DNA of 64,000 nt from Vibrio sp. ED004 (GCF_023206395.1 NZ_CP066149.1:1240001-1304000), one strand, 5' to 3'. Positions 19,867 to 30,213 are shown, numbered from the stretch's first letter. Notes: generated from the sequence alone by a model not told the origin. Numbers and translations are program-made.

Positions 19867-20157
19867 ATGCCAAAAGCGGTTTGGGCCGAGGAAGACGATA
19901 TTCTTCTTAGGCTCTATATCCAACCCAAAGCAAGCCGAGACAAGATTGTTGGCTTGCATGGTGAGGAACTCAAAATTGCCATTACTGCTCCACCAGTAGA
20001 TGGCAAAGCCAATGCCCACTTAGCGAAATACCTAGCGAAACAATTTAAGGTCGCTAAAGGGCAAATTAAGATAGAAAAGGGAGAACTCGGTCGGCATAAA
20101 CAAGTTCGAATATGCTCACCAAGCCAAATCCCAACTGAAGTCAAAGCCATCCTATGA
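19867..20157 (+). CDS. yggU: DUF167 family protein YggU
   Basis: A 96-residue DUF167 protein with the near-invariant core [36 protein letters not shown]. The frame extends to a TTG at 19822 inside the end of yggT, but the family starts just before this core, so the ATG at 19867 is taken. The function is unknown; it follows yggT in many genomes. Confidence 0.9.
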   Translation: MPKAVWAEEDDILLRLYIQPKASRDKIVGLHGEELKIAITAPPVDGKANAHLAKYLAKQFKVAKGQIKIEKGELGRHKQVRICSPSQIPTEVKAIL

Positions 20158-20185
20158 TGGCTTTTTGCTATTTATTGGAGTCACT

Positions 20186-20617
20186 ATGCGTCTATGGATT
20201 ACAGCACTACTCACCGCTCTTGTTGCCCTACCAAGTTCAGCAGGACAATTTAAAAACATTAAGGATGTCGAGGTTCACTACTCGGCTTTTAACTCGACAT
20301 TTTTAACAGCTCAAGTCGCTAAGCAATACAAGCTTAAGCGAAATGGCTACTCAGCGATTCTAAACATCAGCGTGTTAGACAAAGCTTCCCTTGGCAAGCC
20401 TGCAACAACGGCTAAAATCACGGGAACAGCGAAGAACCTTGTAGGTAACACTCGCACGCTTAACTTCCGCGAGATAAAGGAAGGTGATGCGATTTATTAC
20501 CTAGCTGAATTCCCTGTAACACACGAAGAAAACATCACTTTCAATATCGATGTTAACGCAGGTTTGAAAGGCACTGGCCCACTGCGATTCACACAAAAAT
20601 TCTATATAGAAGAGTAG
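20186..20617 (+). CDS. DUF4426 family secreted protein
   Basis: A 143-residue protein beginning MRLWITALLTALVALPSSAGQFKN, with a signal peptide of about 20 residues and predicted cleavage after SSA. The mature part is beta-rich and fits DUF4426, a periplasmic family found after yggU in Vibrio and relatives. TTGGAG five bases ahead of the ATG at 20186 decides this start over the in-frame codon at 20165. The function is unknown. Confidence 0.8.
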   Translation: MRLWITALLTALVALPSSAGQFKNIKDVEVHYSAFNSTFLTAQVAKQYKLKRNGYSAILNISVLDKASLGKPATTAKITGTAKNLVGNTRTLNFREIKEGDAIYYLAEFPVTHEENITFNIDVNAGLKGTGPLRFTQKFYIEE

Positions 20618-20665
20618 CTTCAACCACCACTTTTCTGTTCATTAACTTATTAGAGCCACATCCCC

Positions 20666-21265
20666 ATGAGTAAGATTGTTTTAGCCACAGGCAACCAAGG
20701 TAAAGTTCGCGAGATGGCAGATATTCTGTCTGAGTTTGGTTTTGACGTTGTCGCACAAAGTGAGTTTAACGTTTCAGAAGTCGCTGAAACAGGAACCACT
20801 TTCATTGAAAATGCCATCATCAAGGCTCGCCATGCTGCGAAAGAGACAGGTCTGCCAGCAATCGCTGACGACTCAGGTTTAGAGGTTGATTTTCTTAAGG
20901 GTGCTCCGGGCATCTACTCTGCGCGTTACTCAGGTGAAGGGGCGACGGATAAGCAAAACATTGAAAAGCTGCTTGATGCCATGCAAGGTGTGGAAACTGA
21001 AAAGCGTACCGCTCGTTTCCACTGTGTATTGGTGTTAATGCGTCACGAAAACGATCCAACACCATTGGTGTGTCACGGTAAATGGGAAGGTCGCATCCTG
21101 ACGGAAGAGTACGGTGATAATGGCTTTGGCTACGATCCTGTATTCTTTGTCCCAGAAGATAACTGCGCATCTGCTGAACTTGAATCTACACGTAAAAAGC
21201 AGCTTTCACACCGCGGTAAAGCCCTTGCTTCTCTATTCGAAGCAATCAAGGAGCAAGCTCTGTAA
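20666..21265 (+). CDS. rdgB: XTP/dITP diphosphatase (RdgB/HAM1)
   Basis: RdgB hydrolyses dITP, dXTP and related non-canonical purine triphosphates, keeping them out of DNA. The 199-residue protein shows the N-terminal [13 protein letters not shown] motif, the metal-binding [12 protein letters not shown] near residue 65, and [10 protein letters not shown] plus SHRGKAL near the C-terminus. Its stop overlaps the start of hemW (TAATG), so translation is probably coupled. Confidence 0.96.
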   Translation: MSKIVLATGNQGKVREMADILSEFGFDVVAQSEFNVSEVAETGTTFIENAIIKARHAAKETGLPAIADDSGLEVDFLKGAPGIYSARYSGEGATDKQNIEKLLDAMQGVETEKRTARFHCVLVLMRHENDPTPLVCHGKWEGRILTEEYGDNGFGYDPVFFVPEDNCASAELESTRKKQLSHRGKALASLFEAIKEQAL

Positions 21266-22452
21266 TGCACGATACAGCGCTTATACCACCAGCACTTAGT
21301 CTCTATGTACACATCCCATGGTGTGTACAAAAGTGTCCGTATTGTGATTTCAACTCACACGCTCTGAAAGCCGAGATTCCTGAAAAAGAGTACATCGATG
21401 CACTGCTTGAGGATCTCGATACTGATATCGAAAAGTACCAACTCAATAGCGCACCTCGTCCATTGCACTCAATCTTTATTGGTGGTGGTACTCCGAGCCT
21501 ATTCTCTCCAGAAGGGATAGGTCGATTACTCCAAGGTATTGAACAACGCATCCTGTTCAAACCTGAAATCGAAATCACCATGGAAGCCAACCCTGGCACC
21601 ATTGAGGCTGAACGTTTTGCAGGTTATCAAAAAGCGGGGATTACTCGAATCTCAGTGGGTGTACAAAGCTTTGAGCAAGAGAAACTGGAAAGACTTGGGC
21701 GTATTCATGGCCAAGATGAAGCAGTGAATGCCGCTCATTTAGCACATAAGATCGGACTGAATAGTTTCAACTTAGATCTTATGCACGGCTTGCCAGATCA
21801 AAGCATAGATCAAGCATTGGCGGATCTAGATAAAGCGATTGAGCTTAACCCTCCACACTTATCTTGGTATCAGCTAACAATAGAACCTAACACCATGTTC
21901 TATTATAAAACGCCAAAGCTACCTGACGATGATGATCTTTGGGATATTTTCGACTTGGGTCATAAGAAGCTCGCAGACGCAGGCTATGTGCAGTACGAAA
22001 TTTCAGGCTACAGCAAGCCCGGCTATCAGTGCCAGCATAACCTCAACTACTGGCGCTTCGGTGACTACCTAGGTATCGGCTGTGGCTCTCATGGCAAGCT
22101 AAGCTTTGCTGATGGACGTATCATTCGCACGACTAAGGTTAAACACCCTAGAGGCTATTTAGCGGCTTACCAGAACATGGTGAAACCGTACCTATCCGAT
22201 GAGTTTGAAGTGCCAAATGAAGACCGCCCTTTTGAGTTCTTTATGAACCGTTTTAGGTTAATGGAAGCGTGTCCAAAACAAGATTTCATCAATACAACTG
22301 GGCTTGGTTTTGACGCTGTTCAGTCAACGATTGAGTGGGCAAAAGAGCTAGGTTACTTGAACGAAACCGACACTCACTGGCAGATCACAGAAAAAGGAAA
22401 ACTATTCCTCAACGATTTGCTGGAAGCCTTTATGGCAGAAGAAGACGAATAA
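21265..22452 (+). CDS. hemW: Radical SAM heme chaperone HemW
   Basis: HemW is a radical SAM family heme-binding chaperone, long misnamed as an oxygen-independent coproporphyrinogen oxidase. The 395-residue protein has the cluster motif C20-X3-C24-X2-C27 in VHIPWCVQKCPYCDF, then FIGGGTPSLF near residue 72, and the HemN C-terminal domain. HemN has a fourth conserved cysteine-related feature (CxxxCxxCxC), which is absent here, supporting HemW. The gene overlaps rdgB by one base. Confidence 0.92.
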   Translation: MHDTALIPPALSLYVHIPWCVQKCPYCDFNSHALKAEIPEKEYIDALLEDLDTDIEKYQLNSAPRPLHSIFIGGGTPSLFSPEGIGRLLQGIEQRILFKPEIEITMEANPGTIEAERFAGYQKAGITRISVGVQSFEQEKLERLGRIHGQDEAVNAAHLAHKIGLNSFNLDLMHGLPDQSIDQALADLDKAIELNPPHLSWYQLTIEPNTMFYYKTPKLPDDDDLWDIFDLGHKKLADAGYVQYEISGYSKPGYQCQHNLNYWRFGDYLGIGCGSHGKLSFADGRIIRTTKVKHPRGYLAAYQNMVKPYLSDEFEVPNEDRPFEFFMNRFRLMEACPKQDFINTTGLGFDAVQSTIEWAKELGYLNETDTHWQITEKGKLFLNDLLEAFMAEEDE

Positions 22453-22476
22453 TTCGAGATTCGGAAAGTATTGCGT

Positions 22477-22505
22477 AAGGGTTGGCTTTAGAGTCAACCC
22501 TTTTC
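22477..22505 (+). terminator. Rho-independent terminator after hemW
   Basis: An 11-bp stem AAGGGTTGGCT / AGTCAACCCTT with one G-T pair and a four-base loop, ending in a short T run, 24 bases past hemW. Confidence 0.8.
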
Positions 22506-22529
22506 TAATTTGCGCGCCGAAAAATAATA

Positions 22530-22695
22530 GATTCCCGATTACGCTCCTTCGTCGCTATCGGGAATGACGGACATCAAACAAGTCTTATCCCGCAAAAGTT
22601 AGAGGCGAGTGCATCGAAAGTTACCAACAACACCGTCATCCTCAAGAACGAGGGACGAGTGAGTTGGGGATCTCTTGCAAATGTAGAACCCCAAC
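22530..22695. repeat. Intergenic dispersed-repeat-like sequence
   Basis: Two elements sit between the convergent hemW and glsB genes. The first is an inverted repeat with arms ATTCCCGAT and ATCGGGAAT followed by GACGG. About 60 bases on, the second begins CCGTCATCC and runs through GAGGGACGAGTGAGTTGGGG. The outer TGACGG/CCGTCA pair is inverted. Such GGAATGACGG and CCGTCATCC modules recur widely in Vibrio genomes as I recall, but only one pair is visible here. Confidence 0.5.
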
Positions 22696-22707
22696 TTAAA
22701 AGCGCTT

Positions 22708-23628
22708 TTAAAAAATAGAACGACCAATTCGCTCTGAAAGCAACTCTAGCGCCTTAGTACCTGCAAGAGAGTTCCCAGAAGGATCAAGCTCTGGAGACCA
22801 CACGGCGATTGTCATCTCACCCGGAACGATAGCGATAATACCGCCACCCACACCCGACTTACCCGGCATCCCAACACGGTAAGCAAACTCACCAGCCCCA
22901 TCGTACAAACCACATGTCGCAAGCAAAGCATTCAACTGCTTAGTTTGAACAGGTGTGATGATCTCTTTTTTGGTTTGAACCGACACACCTTTGTTCGCTA
23001 AATAGCTAAAGGTTTTCGCCAAATCCACACATGTCATTTTAAGCGCACAAGCATGGAAGTAGTTATTCAGAACTGGGATAACATCATTCTCAAAGTTACC
23101 AAATGAACGCATCAAGTAAGCAATGGCAGCATTACGATCGCTGTGCATCATTTCTGAAGCCGCTACCACCTTGTCATACACAATATGAGTATCACCCGAT
23201 AACTGACGCACAAACTCTAATAAGCGGTGCCTAGGTGCAGACAAGCGGCTTTGTAGTAGGTCTGCAACGACAATTGCCCCCGCATTGATGAACGGGTTAC
23301 GGGGGATCCCATGCTCCATCTCAAGCTGAATCATAGAGTTAAAGGCTTGGCCAGAAGGCTCTTTGCCTACGCGTTGCCAAATTTCTTCAGGCTTGTATAA
23401 CACCATAGCTAACGTAAGGCTCAAGGCTTTAGAAATAGATTGCACGGAAAAGGCTTCCTCTGCATCACCCGCTTGAATCACCTCACCTTCGTTTGTGTAT
23501 ACCGCAATCGCCAGTTTCTGGTTCGATACGCGAGCCAATGCAGGGATATAATCAGCAACCTTTCCCTGACCAATTAGGGGACGAACTTCGTCTAAAATCT
23601 CGGCCAAAATAGCTTGAGTTGGTTTCAT
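22708..23628 (-). CDS. glsB: Glutaminase
   Basis: This enzyme hydrolyses glutamine to glutamate and ammonia. The 306-residue protein belongs to the serine-dependent glutaminase family (beta-lactamase fold): catalytic SxxK pair S64 and K67 in [11 protein letters not shown], the [13 protein letters not shown] stretch near residue 110, Tyr/Asn motifs in the middle, and [11 protein letters not shown] near residue 257. The length fits GlsB better than the longer GlsA type. It is convergent with hemW and transcribed on its own. Confidence 0.94.
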   Translation of the reverse strand: MKPTQAILAEILDEVRPLIGQGKVADYIPALARVSNQKLAIAVYTNEGEVIQAGDAEEAFSVQSISKALSLTLAMVLYKPEEIWQRVGKEPSGQAFNSMIQLEMEHGIPRNPFINAGAIVVADLLQSRLSAPRHRLLEFVRQLSGDTHIVYDKVVAASEMMHSDRNAAIAYLMRSFGNFENDVIPVLNNYFHACALKMTCVDLAKTFSYLANKGVSVQTKKEIITPVQTKQLNALLATCGLYDGAGEFAYRVGMPGKSGVGGGIIAIVPGEMTIAVWSPELDPSGNSLAGTKALELLSERIGRSIF

Positions 23629-23718
23629 GTGTGCTTACTTCTATATTGTTATTTTTGTAGGGTTCTAACATTACTTTCTGTCCTTAAACCTTTATCGCAA
23701 TAAAAGCCTAAGGACAAA

Positions 23719-23747
23719 AAAGCCAACATTACAATAATGTTGGCTTT
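23719..23747 (-). terminator. Terminator after trmB
   Basis: A perfect 13-bp stem AAAGCCAACATTA / TAATGTTGGCTTT with a three-base loop and a T-rich tail on the minus strand, about 65 bases past the trmB stop. Confidence 0.9.
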
Positions 23748-23813
23748 AATCAATCCCACAAAGTGTAAGGTTTAACCTAAAGCAGGTTTACCTTCACTTG
23801 TTGTGCTCGAGAA

Positions 23814-24533
23814 TTACTTAGTACGCTTGTACTTAATATCCCAAACACCATGACCTAGACGGTGGCCACGAGCTTCAAACTTCGTTAGCGGGCGCTCATC
23901 TGGGCGAGGAATATAATCACCATCTTCAGCGATGTTCTCGAAGCCTGGAGCAACGTTCATCACTTCAATCATGTGCTCTGCGTAGTTTTCCCAGTCTGTT
24001 GCCATGTGGAAAATACCAGTATCAAGTTGAAGCTTACCGCGAACCATTTCTGCAAACTCAGCCTTAACAATACGACGTTTGTGGTGACGAGCTTTGTGCC
24101 ATGGGTCAGGGAAGAACAGTTGCAGTGTATGCAGGCTGCTATCTGGAATCATGTGTTCAAATACTTCTACTGCATCGTGACACATTACACGCAAGTTAGT
24201 TACGCCAGCATCACGCGCTGTACCTAAACAAGCACCAACACCTGGGCTGTGAACTTCAATACCTAAGAAGTTTTTCTCAGGTGCGTTCTTTGCCATTTCA
24301 ACCAGTGATGCACCCATACCGAAGCCAATCTCTAGTACAACTGGGTTATCGTTGCCAAATACTTCTTTCCAGTTAAGAAGCTCTGGGTTGTAGTCGATAC
24401 CCATTGTTGGCCAACATTCATTCATCGCGTTTTCTTGGCCTTTTGTTAAGCGGCCTTCGCGGCGAACAAAACTACGGATCTTACGAACCAGTTTGCCGTC
24501 TTCAGTATATTCGTTAGTGGTCACTTCACTCAT
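23814..24533 (-). CDS. trmB: tRNA (guanine46-N7)-methyltransferase
   Basis: TrmB forms m7G46 in the variable loop of tRNAs. The 239-residue protein has the SAM-binding motif [17 protein letters not shown] near residue 64, [15 protein letters not shown] near residue 87, and the family signature [20 protein letters not shown] near residue 135. The longest frame starts six codons upstream at 24551, but the family start MSEVTTNEY at 24533 is preferred. It is divergent from mutY, the standard Vibrio and E. coli arrangement trmB-mutY-yggX-mltC. Confidence 0.95.
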   Translation of the reverse strand: MSEVTTNEYTEDGKLVRKIRSFVRREGRLTKGQENAMNECWPTMGIDYNPELLNWKEVFGNDNPVVLEIGFGMGASLVEMAKNAPEKNFLGIEVHSPGVGACLGTARDAGVTNLRVMCHDAVEVFEHMIPDSSLHTLQLFFPDPWHKARHHKRRIVKAEFAEMVRGKLQLDTGIFHMATDWENYAEHMIEVMNVAPGFENIAEDGDYIPRPDERPLTKFEARGHRLGHGVWDIKYKRTK

Positions 24534-24698
24534 TGATTTTTGCCTGCACATTGATTAATCAAAGCGGGGATTATCCAAAGAATTGCCTTCGGTGCAAGTC
24601 TTTCCGTGGATAAATTCCCACACAATTTGTCTGTTTTACATCCAACGTTAAGTGTGGTGCAATTTCGCCTCTAATAATAGCAAAGCATAGAGCATGTC

Positions 24699-25760
24699 GT
24701 GACTCCTTTCGCAACCGCCATATTAAAGTGGTATGACGCCTACGGGCGTAAAGAATTACCTTGGCAACAAAACAAAACCGCCTACACCGTTTGGCTATCT
24801 GAAATCATGCTTCAGCAGACTCAGGTTGCTACGGTGATTCCATACTACCAGCGCTTCTTAGAACGCTTTCCTACGGTTATTGACCTAGCGAACGCCGAAC
24901 AAGATGAGGTTCTCCACTTATGGACGGGGCTTGGTTATTACGCTCGAGCTCGCAACCTGCACAAAGCTGCCAAAATCGTCGCTGAACAATATGGTGGTGA
25001 GTTTCCGCTGTCTATCGAAGAGATGAACGCGTTACCGGGAATCGGTCGCTCGACTGCAGCTGCAGTGCTGTCTTCGGTTCATAAGCTTCCTCATGCAATT
25101 CTTGATGGCAATGTGAAGCGAACGCTTGCAAGAAGCTTTGCCGTTGAAGGTTGGCCAGGGCAAAAGAAGGTTGAAAACCAACTTTGGGAACATGCAGAAG
25201 CTCATACCCCGAAGAAAGATGTCGATAAGTACAATCAAGCGATGATGGACATGGGTGCAATGGTTTGTACTCGTAGCAAACCTAAATGTACTCTGTGCCC
25301 AATTGAAACCATGTGTGAAGCCAAGAAGCTTGATAGACAACTCGACTTCCCGGGCAAGAAACCTAAGAAAGAAAAACCAGTAAAAGAAACATGGTTTGTG
25401 ATTCTTTATCACGACAATCAAGTGTGGCTTGAACAACGTCCTCAGTCTGGTATCTGGGGAGGCTTATTCTGTTTCCCTCAAAATGAAAACGCAGAGATCG
25501 AACATCAGTTAGATCTTCGCTCGATCAAAGATACTGACACTGATTCAATGAAGACCATGATTGCGTTTAGACACACTTTCAGCCACTACCACTTAGATAT
25601 CACACCAGTATTAGTAAAATTAGATAAACAACCAGATTTGATAATGGAAGGGACCAAAGGTCTCTGGTATAACTTATCAAAACCGGAAGAAATTGGCCTA
25701 GCCGCTCCTGTGAAGCAGCTTATTGAGAGCCTACCCTTTGAACTGAACGACGACGTTTGA
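24699..25760 (+). CDS. mutY: Adenine DNA glycosylase MutY
   Basis: MutY removes adenine mispaired with 8-oxoguanine. The 353-residue protein has the catalytic Glu in [10 protein letters not shown] (E35), the helix-hairpin-helix [13 protein letters not shown] near residue 112, the catalytic Asp in ILDGNVKR (D136), and a [4Fe-4S] loop with C190, C197, C200 and C206. A C-terminal NUDIX-like domain that reads 8-oxoG covers about residues 230-345. No ATG is available; it starts at GTG 24699 with a weak upstream AGAG. It is followed after 28 bases by yggX. Confidence 0.95.
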   Translation: MTPFATAILKWYDAYGRKELPWQQNKTAYTVWLSEIMLQQTQVATVIPYYQRFLERFPTVIDLANAEQDEVLHLWTGLGYYARARNLHKAAKIVAEQYGGEFPLSIEEMNALPGIGRSTAAAVLSSVHKLPHAILDGNVKRTLARSFAVEGWPGQKKVENQLWEHAEAHTPKKDVDKYNQAMMDMGAMVCTRSKPKCTLCPIETMCEAKKLDRQLDFPGKKPKKEKPVKETWFVILYHDNQVWLEQRPQSGIWGGLFCFPQNENAEIEHQLDLRSIKDTDTDSMKTMIAFRHTFSHYHLDITPVLVKLDKQPDLIMEGTKGLWYNLSKPEEIGLAAPVKQLIESLPFELNDDV

Positions 25761-25788
25761 ATCAACGAACGCGATAAGAGGAACCACT

Positions 25789-26061
25789 ATGAGCCGCACT
25801 GTATTTTGTGCTCGCCTCCAGAAAGACGCTGAAGGCTTAGATTTTCAACTTTACCCAGGTGACTTAGGTAAGCGTATCTTTGACAACATCTCTAAAGAAG
25901 CTTGGGGACAATGGCAAAGCAAGCAAACAATGCTGATCAATGAAAAGAAGCTAAATATGATGGATCCTGAGCATCGTAAACTTCTTGAAACTGAGATGGT
26001 TAACTTCCTTTTCGAAGGTAAAGATGTCGTAATTGATGGCTATACTCCACCAAGCGAATAA
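25789..26061 (+). CDS. yggX: Probable Fe(2+)-trafficking protein YggX
   Basis: A 90-residue YggX family protein with the conserved start [19 protein letters not shown], including the single conserved Cys7, and [19 protein letters not shown] near residue 42. It protects iron-sulphur clusters from oxidative damage, including that of MutY, its upstream neighbour. GAGGAA precedes the ATG. Confidence 0.95.
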   Translation: MSRTVFCARLQKDAEGLDFQLYPGDLGKRIFDNISKEAWGQWQSKQTMLINEKKLNMMDPEHRKLLETEMVNFLFEGKDVVIDGYTPPSE

Positions 26062-26083
26062 GACATTTATTTAAGCAAATTTT

Positions 26084-26118
26084 AATGACATCATGGTTAA
26101 CGCTGCGATGTCATTTTT
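26084..26118 (+). terminator. Terminator or attenuating hairpin between yggX and mltC
   Basis: A 9-bp stem AATGACATC / GATGTCATT with a 14-base loop and five T. mltC starts 13 bases beyond it, so read-through expression of mltC is likely. Confidence 0.7.
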
Positions 26119-26130
26119 GTATGAGGAACT

Positions 26131-27264
26131 ATGAAAAAGCTAAGTTACTTCCTAACAGCCATGTTATTAACAGGCTGCAGCCGTGAATTTGTCGAAAGCA
26201 TTTATGATGTGAATTACGAACCGACCAACCGATTTGTAAGCAACTTGGCAGAGCTACCTGGTCAATTTGAAAAAGACACCGGTGCACTGGATGCTTTGAT
26301 CAATAGCTTTTCTGGCAATATCCAAAAGCGCTGGGGCAGCAGTGAAGTAAAAATGGCAGGTAAGAGTAACTATGTGAAATACATAGATAATTACTTGAGC
26401 CGCTCAGAAGTAAACTTTAGCGAAGGCCTGATAACAGTAGAAACTGTGTCCTCAACTGAGCCTAAAAAACACCTCAAGAACGCTATAATGACGACGCTTT
26501 TGACGCCAGATGATCCGGCGCATGTCGACCTATTCTCTTCAAAAAGCATCAAGTTAGAAGGTAAACCTTTCCTCTACAATCAGGTCGTCGACCAAGAGAA
26601 AAAGCCTATTCAATGGACATGGCGCGCTAACCAATTCGCAGATTACTTGATCGCTAATAACCTCAAAACCAAAGAAGTCGACTTCAAAAAAGCCTACTAC
26701 GTTGAGATCCCGATGGTGGCCGATCACGCGAGTCAGCGTAGTTATCAATATGCAGATATCGTCCGACGAGCCTCTCAGCGTTATGACATTCCTGAAGACT
26801 TGATTTACGCGATCATCAAAACAGAAAGTAGTTTTAACCCATATGCAGTGAGCTGGGCGAATGCGTATGGTCTTATGCAAGTCGTACCCAAAACGGCAGG
26901 TCGAGACGTATTTAAACTGGTAAAGAACAAGCCAGGAGAGCCGACTCCTGAGTATTTATTCAATCCAGAAAACAACATTGATGCTGGCACGGCTTACTTT
27001 TATATCCTCAAGAATCGCTATCTGAAAGACGTGCAACACCCAACAACGCTTGAGTACAGTATGATTTCTGCATACAACGGCGGTACTGGTGGCGTACTCA
27101 ATACCTTCAGTAAGGACAGAAAGCGAGCAATGCGAGACCTAAACTCGTTGCAACCTAGCCAAGCGTACTGGGCACTTACCAAGAAGCACCCAAATAAAGA
27201 GTCGCGCCGATACTTAGAAAAAGTAACAAAATTCAAGAAAGATTTTAACCAAGGTAAAACGTAA
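26131..27264 (+). CDS. mltC: Membrane-bound lytic murein transglycosylase C
   Basis: MltC cleaves peptidoglycan glycan strands with formation of 1,6-anhydromuramic acid, anchored in the outer membrane. The 377-residue protein has a lipoprotein signal with Cys16 in LLTGCSREF, an N-terminal DUF3393 domain to about residue 190, and an SLT domain with the catalytic Glu in AIIKTESSFNPYAVS near residue 231, then AYGLMQVVPKTAG and YNGGTGGV. It follows yggX as in E. coli and lies just ahead of a tRNA cluster. Confidence 0.95.
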   Translation: MKKLSYFLTAMLLTGCSREFVESIYDVNYEPTNRFVSNLAELPGQFEKDTGALDALINSFSGNIQKRWGSSEVKMAGKSNYVKYIDNYLSRSEVNFSEGLITVETVSSTEPKKHLKNAIMTTLLTPDDPAHVDLFSSKSIKLEGKPFLYNQVVDQEKKPIQWTWRANQFADYLIANNLKTKEVDFKKAYYVEIPMVADHASQRSYQYADIVRRASQRYDIPEDLIYAIIKTESSFNPYAVSWANAYGLMQVVPKTAGRDVFKLVKNKPGEPTPEYLFNPENNIDAGTAYFYILKNRYLKDVQHPTTLEYSMISAYNGGTGGVLNTFSKDRKRAMRDLNSLQPSQAYWALTKKHPNKESRRYLEKVTKFKKDFNQGKT

Positions 27265-27327
27265 GCCTCACTTTTGAATAAAAAAACAACTAACGAACGT
27301 TTTTTTTAATTATTTTCAAAAAAGGTG

Positions 27328-27356
27328 TTGACGGTTATGCAGAAAATCCGTTTAAT
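27328..27356 (+). promoter_or_regulatory. Promoter of tRNA cluster 1
   Basis: TTGACG (27328-27333) and TTTAAT (27351-27356) with a 17-base spacer, about 12 bases before the first tRNA. The sequence between the -10 and the tRNA (GCGCTCCG) is GC-rich, as in stringently controlled stable RNA promoters. Confidence 0.8.
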
Positions 27357-27367
27357 AGCGCTCCGTT

Positions 27368-27443
27368 GCCCGGATAGCTCAGTCGGTAGAGCAGAGGATT
27401 GAAAATCCTCGTGTCGGTGGTTCGATTCCGCCTCCGGGCACCA
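27368..27443 (+). tRNA. tRNA-Phe (GAA), type A
   Basis: A 76-base cloverleaf with encoded CCA. Acceptor GCCCGGA pairs with TCCGGGC; anticodon stem GAGGA / TCCTC with loop TTGAAAA (anticodon GAA). First gene of cluster 1. Confidence 0.97.
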
Positions 27444-27517
27444 CAATTTGATTTGTTGGTGTCAACACTCTTTAACAGGGAGTAGCAACACGGACAAAAG
27501 CATAAAGAATTTAGTGT

Positions 27518-27593
<76 letters not shown>

Positions 27594-27600
27594 TTCTTTT

Positions 27601-27676
27601 GCCTCGATAGCTCAGTCGGTAGAGCAGCGGATTGAAAATCCGCGTGTCGGTGGTTCGATTCCGCCTCGAGGCACCA
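27601..27676 (+). tRNA. tRNA-Phe (GAA), type B
   Basis: A 76-base cloverleaf with CCA. Differs from type A by a paired change in the acceptor stem (GCCTCGA / TCGAGGC) and in the anticodon stem (GCGGA / TCCGC). Starts eight bases after the Thr gene. Confidence 0.97.
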
Positions 27677-27732
27677 TTATTTGATACTTAACAAATAATG
27701 GTCTTAATAGACCTGATGTTGAGACAAGTAAT

Positions 27733-27808
27733 TCCCCCTTAGTTCAGTTGGTAGAACGGCGGACTGTTAATCCGTATGTCGCAGGTTCGAGTCCCGCAGG
27801 GGGAGCCA
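27733..27808 (+). tRNA. tRNA-Asn (GTT), type A
   Basis: A 76-base cloverleaf with CCA. Anticodon GTT in CGGACTGTTAATCCG. Acceptor TCCCCCT / AGGGGGA and T-stem GCAGG / CCCGC differ from the type B copies by paired changes. Confidence 0.97.
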
Positions 27809-27874
27809 TTTTAAAGGGCTTCATTTAAATGAGGTTCTACGAAGAGTTTACTCTTCAAGCAAAGAATTTAGTGT

Positions 27875-27950
<76 letters not shown>

Positions 27951-27957
27951 TTCTTTT

Positions 27958-28033
27958 GCCTCGATAGCTCAGTCGGTAGAGCAGCGGATTGAAAATCCGC
28001 GTGTCGGTGGTTCGATTCCGCCTCGAGGCACCA
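27958..28033 (+). tRNA. tRNA-Phe (GAA), type B
   Basis: Identical to the copy at 27601, with the same eight-base spacer (TTCTTTT after CCA) from the preceding Thr gene, showing a recent tandem duplication. Confidence 0.97.
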
Positions 28034-28089
28034 TTATTTGATACTTAACAAATGATGGTCTTAACAGACCTGATGTTGAGACAAGTAAT

Positions 28090-28165
28090 TCCCCTTTAGT
28101 TCAGTTGGTAGAACGGCGGACTGTTAATCCGTATGTCGCAAGTTCAAGTCTTGCAAGGGGAGCCA
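28090..28165 (+). tRNA. tRNA-Asn (GTT), type B
   Basis: A 76-base cloverleaf with CCA. Acceptor TCCCCTT / AAGGGGA and T-stem GCAAG / CTTGC. Last gene of cluster 1. Confidence 0.97.
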
Positions 28166-28173
28166 CATTCAAG

Positions 28174-28203
28174 AAAGCCAAGTCGAAAGACTTGGCTTTT
28201 TTT
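28174..28203 (+). terminator. Terminator of tRNA cluster 1
   Basis: An 11-bp stem AAAGCCAAGTC / GACTTGGCTTT with a GAAA tetraloop and seven T. Confidence 0.95.
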
Positions 28204-28534
28204 CGTTTGAACGAAAGCTAAATCTATTCGATCACAACATCTAACCTTGATAATCCCTATAAAGCAGCTCTTCACACTCACGACAATATCTTCTTCTTAT
28301 TTAACTTCCCACGAACTCGCGCGCCAAACTCCGTCAATTCACCAAACCAACACTTTTAAAACTCGTTCATAGTCACACAAAAATAAACAACCCATCGTTC
28401 TGTTACTTTTTTTTCTTCGTAAATTTAATCTTCATCATGTTTTGATATCTTTCTGATATCTGCTCTACACGACTTAGATTAAGATTCGATGAAATATACC
28501 TAATACTTATTATTGAATCGCTGCGCGGGGAAAT
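28204..28534. other. Intergenic region upstream of the chemoreceptor gene
   Basis: About 330 AT-rich bases without a credible reading frame. It should contain the promoter of the chemoreceptor gene; I see no convincing sigma-28 or sigma-70 pair. GGGGAAAT directly before the ATG at 28535 is the ribosome binding site. Confidence 0.5.
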
Positions 28535-30160
28535 ATGAAATTAAAAACGCAAGCTTACTTATTATCAGGCATCATCTTGATCGCCCTGCTAGCGCTGACT
28601 GCTACTGGTTTATGGACCTTGAGAGTCGCTAGCAACATGGACAACAAAGCTCGCGTTACAGAGCTATTTAAGAGTGCATACAGCATTCTTACTGAAGTCG
28701 AGAAAATGGCTATTGATGGCACTCTAGAAGAACAACAAGCGAAACAACTTGCAACTCGCCTACTGCGTAACAATATCTATAAAGACAATGAATACGTCTA
28801 CGTTGCAGATGAAAACATGACATTTGTCGCGACACCGCTAGATCCACAGCTGCATGGAACAAGCTTCAATGACTTTAAAGACGGTGATGGAAATAGCGTT
28901 GGCCAGCTTATACAAAGAGTGCTTGGCAATCGTACTGGACAGATCGTTGAATACACCTGGACGCAAAAACTTCCAGACGGAACCATTGAAGAAAAACTGT
29001 CTATTGCAGAGAAAACACCACACTGGGGTTGGGTTGTCGGCACTGGTATCGGCTTCAACGAAGTTAACGCACGTTTCTGGTCTACCGCTCAATGGCAGCT
29101 ATTCCTTTGTGTCGTGATTGCAGGCCTTATTCTATCGAGCTTAATCGTATCCATTAAACGCATGCTAGCGCTTCTTGGTGGCGAGCCTAAAGATGTAAGA
29201 GAAGCCGTACAAGCCGTTGCTGAAGGCCGTATTCAAACCTCTTTCGAAACTCAAGCGATAAACGGCAGTATCTATCACGCTGTTCAGCAAATGAGTAAGT
29301 CGTTAGCTGAACTAGTCTCAAACCTAAATGCTTCTATGTTGGCATTAAGAGGCGAATTACAGCGCGTAGAAGATCGTGCAGGTTCTATCGCTCAACTAAC
29401 CGAAACTCAGCAACAATCAACTGAGATGATCGCGACAGCAATGACCGAAATGGCTTCTTCGGCTAACAATGTTGCTGATTCAGCAGGCGATACAGCGCGT
29501 AATACTGATGAAGCAGACAAACAGAGCCAACATACCCAACGTCTTATTCACAACACAGTAGACAACATTCAAGGGCTAGCAGGCCAATTAGGCACGGCAA
29601 GTGAAGCTGTCGCTAACCTAGACAACGATGTAAACAACATTGTCAAAGTACTCGACGTTATCGGTGACATTGCAGAACAGACTAACCTATTGGCACTGAA
29701 TGCCGCTATTGAGGCCGCTCGAGCTGGCGAACAAGGTCGTGGGTTTGCGGTTGTTGCTGACGAAGTTCGTAACCTTGCAGGTAGAACACAGTCAAGTACC
29801 AAAGAAATCCAGTTAATGATTAATAATCTTCAAGAAGGCTCTCGTAACGCTATTCAAACCATGGAAGTGTGTGCAGCAACCAGTGAGAGCACCGTAACCG
29901 AGTCTCAAAATGCCTCTGAAGCGCTACAACAGATTGTTATCGCTCTGGAGTCTATTTCCTCGATGAGTCATCAAATCGCGACAGCTGCTGCTGAGCAGAC
30001 CCAGGTGAGCGATGACATTTCAAAGCGCATCAATATGATCGAAGAAAGTGGCAACCAACTGAGTAATGTCGTTACAGAAAGTCACAACAGTACCCAAACC
30101 CTCGCCTCTCTTTCTAACGAATTAGAAGCTTGGGTTAATAGGTTTGAAGTAAAACACTAA
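28535..30160 (+). CDS. Methyl-accepting chemotaxis protein with single Cache domain
   Basis: A 541-residue chemoreceptor. TM1 covers about residues 8-30; the periplasmic part (about 35-185) fits a single Cache_2-type sensor, with [25 protein letters not shown] and [14 protein letters not shown] as typical strands; TM2 is about residues 190-208. A HAMP-like linker is followed by the signalling domain, whose kinase-binding hairpin [25 protein letters not shown] lies near residue 380. No C-terminal CheR-tethering pentapeptide is seen. Cache_2 receptors often bind small organic acids, but the ligand here is unknown. The gene lies alone between two tRNA clusters. Confidence 0.92.
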   Translation: MKLKTQAYLLSGIILIALLALTATGLWTLRVASNMDNKARVTELFKSAYSILTEVEKMAIDGTLEEQQAKQLATRLLRNNIYKDNEYVYVADENMTFVATPLDPQLHGTSFNDFKDGDGNSVGQLIQRVLGNRTGQIVEYTWTQKLPDGTIEEKLSIAEKTPHWGWVVGTGIGFNEVNARFWSTAQWQLFLCVVIAGLILSSLIVSIKRMLALLGGEPKDVREAVQAVAEGRIQTSFETQAINGSIYHAVQQMSKSLAELVSNLNASMLALRGELQRVEDRAGSIAQLTETQQQSTEMIATAMTEMASSANNVADSAGDTARNTDEADKQSQHTQRLIHNTVDNIQGLAGQLGTASEAVANLDNDVNNIVKVLDVIGDIAEQTNLLALNAAIEAARAGEQGRGFAVVADEVRNLAGRTQSSTKEIQLMINNLQEGSRNAIQTMEVCAATSESTVTESQNASEALQQIVIALESISSMSHQIATAAAEQTQVSDDISKRINMIEESGNQLSNVVTESHNSTQTLASLSNELEAWVNRFEVKH

Positions 30161-30182
30161 ACTCTCGATAAAATTCTTAAGT

Positions 30183-30213
30183 AAAAAAGCACGTTTTCAT
30201 ACGTGCTTTTTTT
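30183..30213 (+). terminator. Terminator after the chemoreceptor gene
   Basis: A 12-bp stem AAAAAAGCACGT / ACGTGCTTTTTT with a six-base loop and a T run. Confidence 0.9.

Noticed and set aside
22696..22711. Palindrome TTAAAAGCGCTTTTAA at the glsB end, considered as a terminator
   Set aside because: It has no loop and overlaps the glsB stop codon; the geometry does not fit a terminator hairpin.
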